64,000 bases of DNA from Candidatus Bipolaricaulota bacterium (GCA_025061735.1 JANXAU010000040.1:44259-108258); one strand, 5' to 3'; positions 52,436 to 60,596 are shown, numbered from the stretch's first letter. A program made the numbers and translations. The notes: generated from the letters alone by a model not told the origin.

Positions 52436-52463
52436 CAAAAAAAGCTTTAGCTAATAATATTAG
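52432..52463 (+). promoter_or_regulatory. metal-transporter promoter with overlapping 13-bp palindrome (candidate MntR operator)
   Basis: TTGACA (52432-52437), a 17-base spacer and TAATAT (52455-52460). The -10 is embedded in a perfect palindrome CTAATAATATTAG (52451-52463), and TTTAGC/GCTAAA half-sites flank it (52446-52451 and 52469-52474). AT-rich inverted sites of this kind bind DtxR/MntR-type repressors, two of which are encoded downstream. Confidence 0.65.
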
Positions 52464-52477
52464 TCTTGGCTAAATCT

Positions 52478-53428
52478 ATGCGATCTCTGATTGTGATCCT
52501 AGTCATAGCGGTGGTTCTTTCAGGGTGCACCGGTGACTCTGAAAGGGCCGATCCCCTCCCTCAACGGCGCGTCTTGGCGACCATCACGATCATCGGTGAC
52601 ATGGTAAGCGTCGTGGGGGGCGAGCGCCTGGAGGTGGCGACGCTGCTGCCTGTGGGGGTAGATCCGCACATCTACGAACCTCGCCCCGACGACGTGAAGA
52701 AGATCGCGCGCTCTCAGATGGTCTTTGCTAACGGGCTGGGGCTTGAGCTGTGGCTTGAAGAGCTGATCCGGAACGCCGGAGGCGCGCGCCCCGTCGTCTA
52801 TCTGGCCGAACCCCTAAGATCGGTCGCGCTCGTCGAACGCACCGGGGCGTACGCCGGTCACGTTGATCCCCATCTGTGGAACAACGTAGAATACGCGATG
52901 CGCTATGTCGAAGAGATCGTCCGCGCCCTCAGCGAACTCGACCCCGACGGGAGAGAGAGCTTCTCTTGGAATGCCCGACGGTATCAAGAGCAGTTGGCGA
53001 AGCTCGATCGCTGGATCTTAGACCAGATCCAGACGATTCCCCCAGAACATCGCAAGCTGGTCACCAGCCACGACGCGTTTCGCTATCTGTGCCAGCGCTA
53101 CGGCTTGGAGTGCCTAGGCTCGATCTGGGGCATCACGACCGACGAAGAGCCGTCAGCGGAGAAGATCGCGCGCTTGGTAGACGATCTGAAGCGCACGCGC
53201 GTCCCGGCGGTCTTCGTCGAGACGAGCGTCAATCCCAGATTTCTCATGCAGATCGCGCTGGATACGAACGTCAAGATCGGCGGGACGCTCTACTCGGACT
53301 CGCTCGGCCCTCCGGGCAGCCCCGGCGATTCGTATATCAAGATGATGGTGCACAACGTGAAGACGATCACCGAAGCGTTGGGAGGACGCCCCAGCGATTT
53401 TGACGGAGGCGACGATGCACGCGATTGA
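52478..53428 (+). CDS. manganese/zinc ABC transporter substrate-binding lipoprotein
   Basis: 316 residues of the cluster 9 (TroA/MntC/PsaA) family. Signal peptide with lipobox VLSGCT. Metal-binding His residues lie in GVDPHIYEPRP near residue 68 and GHVDPHLWNNV near 133, then TSHDAFRYL near 195 and an Asp in LYSDSLGPPGSPGDSY near 280. There is no His-rich loop, which argues against a high-affinity zinc-only protein; the MntR-type regulators nearby suggest Mn. The ATG at 52478 was preferred over TTG 52466. Confidence 0.88.
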   Translation: MRSLIVILVIAVVLSGCTGDSERADPLPQRRVLATITIIGDMVSVVGGERLEVATLLPVGVDPHIYEPRPDDVKKIARSQMVFANGLGLELWLEELIRNAGGARPVVYLAEPLRSVALVERTGAYAGHVDPHLWNNVEYAMRYVEEIVRALSELDPDGRESFSWNARRYQEQLAKLDRWILDQIQTIPPEHRKLVTSHDAFRYLCQRYGLECLGSIWGITTDEEPSAEKIARLVDDLKRTRVPAVFVETSVNPRFLMQIALDTNVKIGGTLYSDSLGPPGSPGDSYIKMMVHNVKTITEALGGRPSDFDGGDDARD

Positions 53429-54161
53429 GATAGAGAATCTCTCGGTTTCGTATGGGGCGCATCGCGTCTTGCGCAACGTCACGCTCAAGATCGAGCCGGG
53501 CCAGATGGTGGGGATCTTTGGGCCAAACGGCGCGGGAAAATCTACGCTGCTGAAAGCGATCCTCGGGCTTCTCCCTCGCGACGGCGGACAGGTGCGGCTC
53601 TTTGGAGAAGACATCGACGCGATGCGCCGCCGGGTCGCCTACGTTCCCCAGAGAGAGTCGGTAGACTGGGATTTTCCCGTCTTGGTAGAAGATGTCGTGC
53701 TGATGGGGCGATATGTGCATCTGGGCTGGGTGCGCCGTCCGACGAGCGCCGACCGCGAGCGTGTGGCTCAGGCGCTCCGGCAAGTCGAGCTGGCGCCCCT
53801 GGCGAAACGCCAGATCGGGCAGCTTTCGGGTGGGCAGCAGCAGCGGGTCTTTCTCGCGCGCGCCCTCGCTCAAGAAGCTGATATCTATATGCTCGATGAG
53901 CCGTTTATCGGCGTGGACGCGGCCACCGAACAGAAGATCTTCGAGATCCTAAGAGAGCTACGCCGAGAGGGAAAGCTCGTCTTGGTCGTCAATCACGACC
54001 TGAGCACGGCGCAGCAATTTGACCGACTGGTCTTGCTCAACGGACAACTGATCGCCTACGGGGCGGTTGGCGAGGTGTTCAAGCCCGACCTCTTGCAGCG
54101 GGCCTACAGCGGGCGCTTAACGCTTCTAGAAGAGGCCGACCGCTGGATCGCGGTGCGCTGA
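53415..54161 (+). CDS. manganese/zinc ABC transporter ATP-binding protein
   Basis: 248 residues with Walker A GIFGPNGAGKSTLLKA near residue 35, signature LSGGQQQRVFLARALAQEA near 135 and Walker B IYMLDEPFIGVD. The ATG at 53415 has GGAGG a few bases upstream and overlaps the binding-protein stop by 14 bases; an upstream start at 53400 was rejected. It powers the permease encoded 1 base downstream. Confidence 0.93.
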   Translation: MHAIEIENLSVSYGAHRVLRNVTLKIEPGQMVGIFGPNGAGKSTLLKAILGLLPRDGGQVRLFGEDIDAMRRRVAYVPQRESVDWDFPVLVEDVVLMGRYVHLGWVRRPTSADRERVAQALRQVELAPLAKRQIGQLSGGQQQRVFLARALAQEADIYMLDEPFIGVDAATEQKIFEILRELRREGKLVLVVNHDLSTAQQFDRLVLLNGQLIAYGAVGEVFKPDLLQRAYSGRLTLLEEADRWIAVR

Positions 54162-54162
54162 T

Positions 54163-55677
54163 ATGGAACTCTTCGATCAGATCTTTATCGAGCCGCTGCG
54201 GTATGAGTTTATGCAGCGGGCGCTCCTAGCGGCCCTCTTAGTGGGCACGATCAGCTCGGTCGTCGGGTGTTATATCATCGTGCGGCGTCTGGCGCTTCTG
54301 GGGGACGCGATCGCTCACGCGGTGCTGCCCGGGGTGGCCCTCGCGCGACTGCTGGACCTGCCCTTCTTCTGGGGGGCGGTGGGCACGGGCGTCTTGACGG
54401 CGCTGGGGATCGGCTGGATCACGCGCCGCAGCAAGATCAAAGAAGACACGGCGATCGGGGTGATGTTCACGACGGCGTTTGCGCTGGGGGTGCTCTTGCT
54501 GAGCACCGATGCCGTGCGCAAGAAGGCTCAGGGCGTAGATCTCTTTCACGTTCTGTTTGGGAACGTCTTAGGCGTCTCGACGGGAGACTTGGTCACGATT
54601 GCTATAGCCGGCGCGCTCGTCTTGCTCACGATCGTTCTGCTCTACAAAGAGCTGCTCCTGCACTCGTTTGATCCGACGATGGCCGCGGCGATTGGCCTGC
54701 CTACGGGCCTTCTGCACTATCTGATGATGCTCTTGCTCTCGCTGACGATTGTAGCGAGCTTGCAGACGGTAGGCGTCGTCTTGGCCGTCGCGATGCTGAT
54801 CATCCCCGGGGCGACGGCGTTTCTGCTGACGCACCGTCTGGTGACGATGATGCTGGTCGCGGCGCTGCTGGGGGTCGTCGCGAGCCTTGCGGGGCTTTAT
54901 CTGTCGTTTCACGCGAATCTTTCGTCGGGGGCTGCGATGGTGCTGGCGGCGGGGGTGCTCTTTATGGGGGCGTTCTTGTTAGCGCCGCAGCACGGCGTGC
55001 TGGCACGCCAGTGGCACCTCCGGCGCCATCGGCGCCAGACACAGATGCAAGACCTTCTGAGAAAGATCTACGAACTAACGGAGCGCGGGGCCGAGATCAC
55101 CGTCGCGCTAGTAGCGCAGGCGCTCCGACAGCCCTTGGCCCAGACGCAGCGCGGGCTGCGGGCCCTGGTCCAGCACGGCTGGATCCGGACCTCCAACCAG
55201 AAGCTGGAGATGACCCCCGCGGGGCGAGAAGAGGCGATTCATCTGATCCGTTCGCATCGGCTGTGGGAGCGCTATTTAGCCGAAAAAGCCTCGCTGCCGT
55301 TGGAGAGCGTCCATGCCGAAGCGCATCGGCTGGAGCATGTTCAGCCTGCTGAAATGGCCGAGCGGCTCGAGCGTCAGTTGGGCCATCCTGTGCGCGATCC
55401 GCACGGCGATCCCATCCCCACTCCCGAAGGTCATATCTCTGTTGACCCCGGCCAGCCCCTTGACACCTGGCCGCTGAAGACCCCGGCGATGATTGTGCAC
55501 CTTGAAGACGAACCCGAAGAGATTCTGTCTGCGCTCTTGACACGCGGCCTGACCCCCGGCCAATCGGTGCTCATCGTAGAGCGCAACGAGAAAGAGATCG
55601 CTCTGCAAATTTCAGGGCGCGTCGAGGTCATTCCGACGCTGTGGGCCAGGGCGATCTCGGTGGTCGCCCCGCCTTGA
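54163..55677 (+). CDS. metal ABC transporter permease fused to a DtxR/MntR-like regulator
   Basis: 504 residues. Residues 1-275 are an ABC-3 metal permease with about eight helices (LLGDAIAHAVLPGVALA and GVVLAVAMLIIPGATAFLL are the family's signatures). Residues 293-425 are a winged-helix DtxR domain with a Fe-dependent-repressor dimerisation region: LLRKIYELTERG, MTPAGREEAIHLIRSHRLWERYL, then HAEAHRLEHVQPAEMAERLE and HPVRDPHGDPIP. Residues 435-500 are an SH3/FeoA-like tail. Likely metal ligands: Asp297 (MntR-like, where DtxR has Met), His365, Glu386, His388, Glu391, His392. No second permease is encoded. Confidence 0.88.
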   Translation: MELFDQIFIEPLRYEFMQRALLAALLVGTISSVVGCYIIVRRLALLGDAIAHAVLPGVALARLLDLPFFWGAVGTGVLTALGIGWITRRSKIKEDTAIGVMFTTAFALGVLLLSTDAVRKKAQGVDLFHVLFGNVLGVSTGDLVTIAIAGALVLLTIVLLYKELLLHSFDPTMAAAIGLPTGLLHYLMMLLLSLTIVASLQTVGVVLAVAMLIIPGATAFLLTHRLVTMMLVAALLGVVASLAGLYLSFHANLSSGAAMVLAAGVLFMGAFLLAPQHGVLARQWHLRRHRRQTQMQDLLRKIYELTERGAEITVALVAQALRQPLAQTQRGLRALVQHGWIRTSNQKLEMTPAGREEAIHLIRSHRLWERYLAEKASLPLESVHAEAHRLEHVQPAEMAERLERQLGHPVRDPHGDPIPTPEGHISVDPGQPLDTWPLKTPAMIVHLEDEPEEILSALLTRGLTPGQSVLIVERNEKEIALQISGRVEVIPTLWARAISVVAPP

Positions 55678-55682
55678 GGGAT

Positions 55683-55711
55683 TTGCCTTTTGAGAGCAAG
55701 TTTGCTATGCT
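55683..55711 (+). promoter_or_regulatory. promoter for the cupredoxin-mntR pair
   Basis: TTGCCT, a 17-base spacer and TATGCT, just after the transporter fusion gene; the ribosome site GGGAGG follows. It would allow mntR to be expressed apart from the transporter. No palindrome like the one at 52451 is seen here. Confidence 0.5.
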
Positions 55712-55745
55712 CCGAGGGTCTAGAACCAAGGGAGGACTGAAGAGA

Positions 55746-56159
55746 ATGCACCGATGGATGGGACTGCTGAGTTCTCTAATGACCGTTGGCATCTTGGGAT
55801 TTGGGTGTACGCCCGCGATCAGCGATCTGCCGCCGGGAGGGGTGCGCGAGATCGTGCTGATCACCAGCAATATGCGCTTCATTGGGGAGAAGCCCGATTC
55901 GATCAAAGGGCTTGAAAATCCCGATATCATCGTCTATCTTAACGATAAAGTGAAGATCACTATCAAAAATCGCGAGACGAATCTGATCATCCACGATTTT
56001 GCGATCAGCAACTATCCCGAAGCGCGCGCCAAGCAAGCGATCCGCCCCACCGAGGAGACGACCGTGGAGTTCACGGCCTCCCGCCCGGGGGATTTTACGT
56101 ACTATTGTCGGAATCACCAGACTTCGATGTACGGGCGCTTCATCGTGCTCCGACGGTGA
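55746..56159 (+). CDS. lipoprotein cupredoxin (plastocyanin-like)
   Basis: 137 residues. Lipobox LGFGCT anchors it. The cupredoxin fold shows the type 1 copper set: His in LIIHDFAISN, then Cys, His and Met in YYCRNHQTSMYGRF (C-x2-H-x4-M), at the C-terminus. It could carry electrons or copper at the outer face of the membrane. The ATG at 55746 was preferred to a 5'-extended frame because it follows GGGAGG and begins the signal peptide. It lies between the transporter fusion and mntR; a link to Mn is not evident. Confidence 0.85.
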   Translation: MHRWMGLLSSLMTVGILGFGCTPAISDLPPGGVREIVLITSNMRFIGEKPDSIKGLENPDIIVYLNDKVKITIKNRETNLIIHDFAISNYPEARAKQAIRPTEETTVEFTASRPGDFTYYCRNHQTSMYGRFIVLRR

Positions 56160-56187
56160 TAAAAATCTGAGAAGGAGGGTGGGGAGC

Positions 56188-56625
56188 GTGCCCACGCCCA
56201 GCGCGGAAGACTATCTGGAGCGCATCTACGAGCTGATCCAAGAGAAGGGCTACGCGCGCGTCATAGATATTGCTTCGTCGTTGCAGGTGCGTTCGTCGTC
56301 GGTGACCAAGATGCTGCAGAGGCTGGGGGCGGAATCGCTGGTGAACTACGAGAAGTATCGAGGGATCACGCTGACGCCGCGCGGCGAGGCAATCGCTAAA
56401 TCGGTCAAGAATCGCCATCGCAAGCTCGAAGAGCTGCTCAGGATGCTCGGCGTGGGCGAGCGCTCGATCGCGCGGGACGTCGAGGGCGTCGAGCACCACG
56501 TCAGCCCCGAGACGCTCGCGTGCTTTCAGGATCTGGTCAGTTTCTTTCAGGCACACCCCAAGACCCTCGCCGCGTTTCTCAAGCATCGGCGCGCGCGACG
56601 GTGCAGCCCTCCCGCAGATGCGTAA
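56188..56625 (+). CDS. mntR: manganese-responsive regulator MntR (DtxR family)
   Basis: 145 residues, starting at GTG with AAGGAGG upstream. Metal ligands follow B. subtilis MntR exactly in spacing: Asp8 and Glu11 in SAEDYLERIYEL, His in KNRHRKLEEL near residue 77, and Glu, Glu, His, His in DVEGVEHHVS near 99-104. The winged helix VRSSSVTKMLQRLGAESLV is intact. There is no SH3 tail, as in MntR. It should repress the transporter at high Mn, probably at the palindrome over its promoter. Confidence 0.92.
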   Translation: MPTPSAEDYLERIYELIQEKGYARVIDIASSLQVRSSSVTKMLQRLGAESLVNYEKYRGITLTPRGEAIAKSVKNRHRKLEELLRMLGVGERSIARDVEGVEHHVSPETLACFQDLVSFFQAHPKTLAAFLKHRRARRCSPPADA

Positions 56626-56656
56626 ACGCCGATCTCATGGCCAAGATGCCCCTCAC

Positions 56657-56685
56657 TTGACTTCTGCCCCGTTCTTCTCTAAACT
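56657..56685 (+). promoter_or_regulatory. promoter of the acidic small protein
   Basis: TTGACT (56657-56662), a 17-base spacer and TAAACT (56680-56685), 39 bases before the ATG; an AAGGAG ribosome site follows at 56711. Confidence 0.65.
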
Positions 56686-56724
56686 CTGGCAACCGGACAA
56701 CTTCACCAACAAGGAGTGACTCTC

Positions 56725-56856
56725 ATGAGAAGGCTCGATGACGAACTGTTGCTGAAGCGTCGTCCCTGGGATGACGAGGACGAAGACGACGACGAAGACG
56801 ACTGGGACGATGACGAAGACTGGGACGACGACGAGGACGAAGACGACGATTATTAA
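56725..56856 (+). CDS. ultra-acidic 43-residue protein
   Basis: 43 residues, of which 28 are Asp or Glu, with only a basic tetrad-like start (MRR, KRR) and spaced Trp/Pro (PWDD, DDWDDD, DWDDD). Its own promoter, AAGGAG ribosome site at 56711-56716 and clean ATG support expression. It ends 4 bases inside the convergent alaS 3' end. I do not recognise the family. Metal-ion (Mn or Ca) buffering, DNA mimicry or ribosome-binding are ideas only; the neighbouring mntR makes metal binding the first to test. Confidence 0.75.
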   Translation: MRRLDDELLLKRRPWDDEDEDDDEDDWDDDEDWDDDEDEDDDY

Positions 56857-59489
56857 AGCCGGGCGCGGATGAGGGCCTCGCCGTGGCGCAGGGCTTCGTC
56901 CAGCCCGGTGGGGTTGGAGCCGCCGCCCTGGGCAAAGCGCGGTGTGCCCCCGCCGCCCCCGCCGATCAACGGCGTCAGGGCCTTCATCATTTGCCCCGCG
57001 TGAAGGTGCTTCGTCAGGGCCTCGCTCACCTTGCAGACGAGCGAGGCCTTTCCATTGAAGACCCCCCCAAGCAACACCACCCCCGGCGTGATCTCCGGCT
57101 CAATCAAGTCCGAGAGCGTCTTCAAGTCTTCTACCGAGAGATCGAGCCGCGCGCAGATCACCGAGGCTTCGTTGATCTTATAGCGCTGCTGGACGAGCCT
57201 GTCTTTGTGAGAGGCCAGCCAGTGGCGCCGGAGCGCCTCGCGCTCCTGCCATAGCGCGTCGCGCTCGGCCAGCAGGGCTTCGAGCTTTGGAACCAGCTCT
57301 CTCTCAGACGTCTTAAGCAGTTGGGAGAGCTTCGATTCTACGCGCTCGCGCTCTCTCAGATAGGCTAAGAGATTCTCCCCGACGGCGACGTGCACCCGTC
57401 GCACCCCCGCGGCGACGCTCCCCTCGCTTATGATCTTCAACAGCCCGATCTGGCCCGTCCTCTGGACATGAGTGCCGCCGCACAGCTCGACGCTGAAGGG
57501 CTGGTCGTCGCCGGGGAGGGGGGCAACGGTGACGACGCGCACTTTTTCTTTCCCCGCGTAGTCCTCGGCAAAGAGCGCCATCGCGCCGCGGGCTTTGGCC
57601 GATTCTAGGGGTTCTTCGGCAACCGTCACGGGCAGATCGGCAAGGATCGCGCGATTGGCCAGCTCTTCGATGCGAGCGATCTCTTCAGGAGTCAACGCTG
57701 CTAAGTGCTTGAAGTCAAAGCGCAGCTCATCTGGGGCGACGAGCGAGCCGGCTTGAATCCCCTGAGAATACCCCAAGACCCGACGCAGCGCCGCGTGCAG
57801 CAGATGCGTCGCGGTGTGATTGCGCATCGTGCGGGCGCGGCACTCGGCGTCGACTTTGAGCAAACAACGATCTCCAACGCGAAATTCTCCTTCCGTCACG
57901 CGCACGCGGTGGAGATAGACGCCGCGCTCGTCTTTCTGCACGTCCACGACCTCGGCTTTGCCGGGGCGCGAGAGATTTTCGATCCTCCCCGTATCGGCGA
58001 CTTGGCCGCCGGCTTCGGCGTAGAAGGGTGTCTCGGGGAAGACCAAGACCTGTTCCTCGGCAAAAAGAAGCTCTGAAGGGTGCTCCAGGGTCTGGTAGCC
58101 TACAAACCGTGTAGCCGGGAGCGTATGGCGCGCTGAAGGGGCGCTCCCTATCGGGCGTGGCTCAGCGCCGCGCGAGCGCGCGCGCTGTTTCTCCATCTCG
58201 CGCTCAAAGCCCGCACGATCGACGTGCATCCCGTGCTCACGCGCGATGTCTTCGAGCATCTCGACCGGGAATCCATACGTATCGTGCAAGAAGAACGCCT
58301 CTGGACCGTAGATAAGTTTCTCGCCCTTGCGCTTCAGCTCCGAGATGATTCTTTCAGCGCGCTCCAGACCCTGATCGAGCGTGCGCTCGAAGCGTTCTTC
58401 TTCGTGCGCGACGGCTTTGAGAATAAAGTCTCTCTGCGCTTTGAGTTCTGTATAGTGCTCGCCCATCGTCTCGATGACAAGCCGGGCGACCTGGGGCAAG
58501 AAGGGCATGGGCAGCCCTAATCTCTTGCCAAAGCGGATCGCCCGACGCATGACCATTCTCAGCACGTAGCCTTGCTTCTCGTTGCTGGGCAACACGCCGT
58601 CGGCCATCAAGAACGTCATCGCGCGCCCGTGATCGGCAATGACCCTGTAGGGCACATAATGCTGGCGCATCTGCTCTGGGCTGTGCTTGGTCAGCTCGCG
58701 CAGGCCCTCGAAGATCGGATAGAAGAGATCGGTGTCGTAATTGCTGGGGGCGTTCTGTAAGACCGCGACGATCCTCTCCAGCCCCATGCCCGTGTCCACG
58801 CCCGGCTTGGGCAGGGGGGTGCGTCTGCCGTCGGGCTCCTGGTTGAACTGCATAAAGACCAGATTCCAGACTTCAAACCAGCGATTGCAGTCGTTATCCA
58901 AAGCCGGAGAGCAATCGGGGCGTCCGCAGTCGCAGAACTCTTTGCCGCGATCCCAGATCAGCTCTGTATTGGGGCCGCAGGGGCCGGTCTCCCCCATCAT
59001 CCAGAAGTTTGTCTTCTCCCCCATCCGATGAATACGCTCTTTCGGCGCTTGGGCGATCTCTTGCCAAAGCTGAAAAGACTCTTCGTCGTCTTTGTAGATC
59101 GTGAAGTGAAAGCGATCTCTGTCTAGGCCGTAGATTTCTGTGAGCAGCTCCCACGCGTAGAAGATCGCGTCGCGTTTAAAATAGTCGCCGAACGAGAAAT
59201 TCCCCAGCATCTCGAAGAACGTGTGGTGTCGGGGCGACGGTCCGACGTTTTCCAAATCGTTGTGCTTCCCCGAAACGCGCATACACTTCTGGGCTGTGGC
59301 AGCGCGGGTGTACGAGCGCTTCTCTACGCCCAGAAAGAGCTTTTTGAACTGCACCATGCCGGAGTTGGTGAAGAGCAGGGTTGGGTCGTCGGGGACGAGA
59401 GAAGAGCTTGGCTCGACCGTGTGTCCCTTGGCACGAAAATATTCTAAGAACGTCTGGCGCACGTGGGAAGCTGTCCATCTCTTAGTCAT
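56853..59489 (-). CDS. alaS: alanyl-tRNA synthetase
   Basis: 878 residues with the class II core (HHTFFEMLGNFSFGDYFK, motif 2 with GRAMTFLMADGVLPSNEKQGYV), the editing domain (MRNHTATHLLHAALRR, HxxxH zinc-type site, and ELCGGTHVQRTGQIG) and a C-terminal oligomerisation domain that ends in Gly-rich RFAQGGGSNP. A promoter (TTGCAC, 17 bases, TACACT) gives a leader of about 8 bases; there is no clear ribosome site. Complete and ordinary. Confidence 0.97.
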   Translation of the reverse strand: MTKRWTASHVRQTFLEYFRAKGHTVEPSSSLVPDDPTLLFTNSGMVQFKKLFLGVEKRSYTRAATAQKCMRVSGKHNDLENVGPSPRHHTFFEMLGNFSFGDYFKRDAIFYAWELLTEIYGLDRDRFHFTIYKDDEESFQLWQEIAQAPKERIHRMGEKTNFWMMGETGPCGPNTELIWDRGKEFCDCGRPDCSPALDNDCNRWFEVWNLVFMQFNQEPDGRRTPLPKPGVDTGMGLERIVAVLQNAPSNYDTDLFYPIFEGLRELTKHSPEQMRQHYVPYRVIADHGRAMTFLMADGVLPSNEKQGYVLRMVMRRAIRFGKRLGLPMPFLPQVARLVIETMGEHYTELKAQRDFILKAVAHEEERFERTLDQGLERAERIISELKRKGEKLIYGPEAFFLHDTYGFPVEMLEDIAREHGMHVDRAGFEREMEKQRARSRGAEPRPIGSAPSARHTLPATRFVGYQTLEHPSELLFAEEQVLVFPETPFYAEAGGQVADTGRIENLSRPGKAEVVDVQKDERGVYLHRVRVTEGEFRVGDRCLLKVDAECRARTMRNHTATHLLHAALRRVLGYSQGIQAGSLVAPDELRFDFKHLAALTPEEIARIEELANRAILADLPVTVAEEPLESAKARGAMALFAEDYAGKEKVRVVTVAPLPGDDQPFSVELCGGTHVQRTGQIGLLKIISEGSVAAGVRRVHVAVGENLLAYLRERERVESKLSQLLKTSERELVPKLEALLAERDALWQEREALRRHWLASHKDRLVQQRYKINEASVICARLDLSVEDLKTLSDLIEPEITPGVVLLGGVFNGKASLVCKVSEALTKHLHAGQMMKALTPLIGGGGGGTPRFAQGGGSNPTGLDEALRHGEALIRARL

Positions 59490-59504
59490 AGGGATCAGAG
59501 ATTA

Positions 59505-59536
59505 AGTGTAATCGAGCGGACGAGCCTGTGCAAGCT
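59505..59536. repeat. 32-bp promoter repeat, copy A (alaS promoter)
   Basis: On the minus strand this segment is the alaS -35/-10 region (TTGCAC, 17 bases, TACACT). An imperfect direct copy (28 of 32 bases identical) is at 60164-60195. The two copies flank the first toxin/antitoxin pair, whose last codons abut this repeat. Confidence 0.8.
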
Positions 59537-59923
59537 TCATGGCGCTTGCCGTTGGTAGGCAGGCACTTCCAATGCTAGTCCAGCAATATCCCTGAAGTGT
59601 TTGTAATTCCCACTGACTAAAGTCGCCCCCTGGTTTAAGGCGATAGCAGCTATGAAAGCATCAGCTAACCGCAACCCGCTCGGCAGGGCATATCTTTCAA
59701 TAAGATCTATTGCGAGCAGCGAAGTAGCTGGGGATAGTGTTAAAACGTCAGCGAAGGAGTCCCTAACGAATCTCTTGATTTGTCTTAAAGTCTTTTTATC
59801 CGGAGCGCCTTGATATAGCTCGATCAGGTTGACCACAGTAATATAACGCTGATAGTAGCAATTCAAGAGCACCTGATCTCCCCTTGAGAAAGTCAACCAG
59901 GAGTCAGTGTCGAAGATAGTCAT
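59537..59923 (-). CDS. PIN-domain toxin (VapC-like), module 1
   Basis: 128 residues. IFDTDSWLTFSRG gives the first acidic residues, VVNLIELYQGAP the Glu, LADAFIAAIALNQGATLVSGNYKHF the late Asp and basic pair of the PIN fold, an RNase-type toxin. The ATG at 59923 overlaps the antitoxin stop (ATGA); a longer frame from 59959 was rejected. The stop lies right beside the 32-bp repeat of the alaS promoter. Confidence 0.85.
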   Translation of the reverse strand: MTIFDTDSWLTFSRGDQVLLNCYYQRYITVVNLIELYQGAPDKKTLRQIKRFVRDSFADVLTLSPATSLLAIDLIERYALPSGLRLADAFIAAIALNQGATLVSGNYKHFRDIAGLALEVPAYQRQAP

Positions 59924-60129
59924 GCAGAACGCTTTTCGTCGCGCAGCCTTCTGACCCATGCTGCTGAATCTTCAAGGTCAGCGCGCTCGGCCCAGATGCC
60001 AAAGTGCCTGAGGCAGCGACGATCGGTTTCCTCTAAGTTTTCAGCAATCTCCAGCAGGCGCTGGAGTTCTGCGTCAGAAAGCTTTTCCAATCTCTTCGAG
60101 ATCTTCTCAAGAAGGATAGCTCGTGCCAT
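59920..60129 (-). CDS. antitoxin paired with the module 1 PIN toxin
   Basis: 69 residues, helical and charged (KISKRLEKLSDAELQRLLEIA), of the size and layout expected for a VapB-type antitoxin, though no AbrB or RHH fold is obvious; a helical wrap-around region (FGIWAERADLEDSAAWVRRL) ends it. Position upstream of the toxin with ATGA overlap is the main evidence. Its promoter is probably the repeat copy at 60164. Confidence 0.75.
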   Translation of the reverse strand: MARAILLEKISKRLEKLSDAELQRLLEIAENLEETDRRCLRHFGIWAERADLEDSAAWVRRLRDEKRSA

Positions 60130-60163
60130 AGTCTCAATCCTTGGGTATTGATTGTCTTAAAAG

Positions 60164-60195
60164 AGTGTAATCGAGCGGGCGCGGCTGCGCAAGCT
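60164..60195. repeat. 32-bp promoter repeat, copy B
   Basis: TTGCGC, 17 bases, TACACT on the minus strand, matching copy A at 28 of 32 bases. It lies about 35 bases upstream of the module 1 antitoxin and 12 bases beyond the stop of the second PIN gene, so it likely drives module 1. Confidence 0.75.
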
Positions 60196-60206
60196 CTCAT
60201 CCGTAA

Positions 60207-60596
60207 TTACCATATAGTGTGGACAAGCCCCGCCTTCACGATTGCCTCATCTCGTGTGATAACCGATACGTTCTCGCCTAGGGATTCTTGAATCGTTAAA
60301 CCTGTTGCTACAATGATAGCATCATGGATTCCTAAAGTCGTCGGCATTTTTGCAATAACTGCTTCATCGAGGGGATACACTGTGCAGTTCCGAGCAGCGA
60401 TTACATTGCTATAGATTGTGTTGAGATCAATGGCAATCCGTTTTTTGGCGAACAGAAATTTGCTCTCAGCCAAGACGATGGTGGGGATGACCAGATCTGC
60501 ATCTGGTTTGAGCAAGATAGATTTGGCCTTCTTCCCTAAACGCTTATTCGCCTCGAGGAACCATACTAGAGCATGGGTATCAACGACGTAGATCAC
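60207..60596 (-). CDS. PIN-domain toxin (VapC-like), module 2
   Basis: 129 residues with the full PIN acidic set: YVVDTHALVWFLE (Asp6), IVLAESKFLFA (Glu), LGIHDAIIVATGL (Asp) and VITRDEAIVKAG (Asp). It resembles type II toxin VapC. The ATG overlaps the stop of the upstream antitoxin (ATGA), so the pair is coupled. It is unrelated in detail to module 1, so the tandem arrangement arose by separate acquisition. Confidence 0.88.
   Translation of the reverse strand: MIYVVDTHALVWFLEANKRLGKKAKSILLKPDADLVIPTIVLAESKFLFAKKRIAIDLNTIYSNVIAARNCTVYPLDEAVIAKMPTTLGIHDAIIVATGLTIQESLGENVSVITRDEAIVKAGLVHTIW

Noticed and set aside
56723-56935. 70-residue Arg/Pro-rich minus-strand frame opposite the acidic protein
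   Set aside because: Complement of the GAC/GAG-rich acidic gene; the plus-strand frame has promoter, ribosome site and better context.
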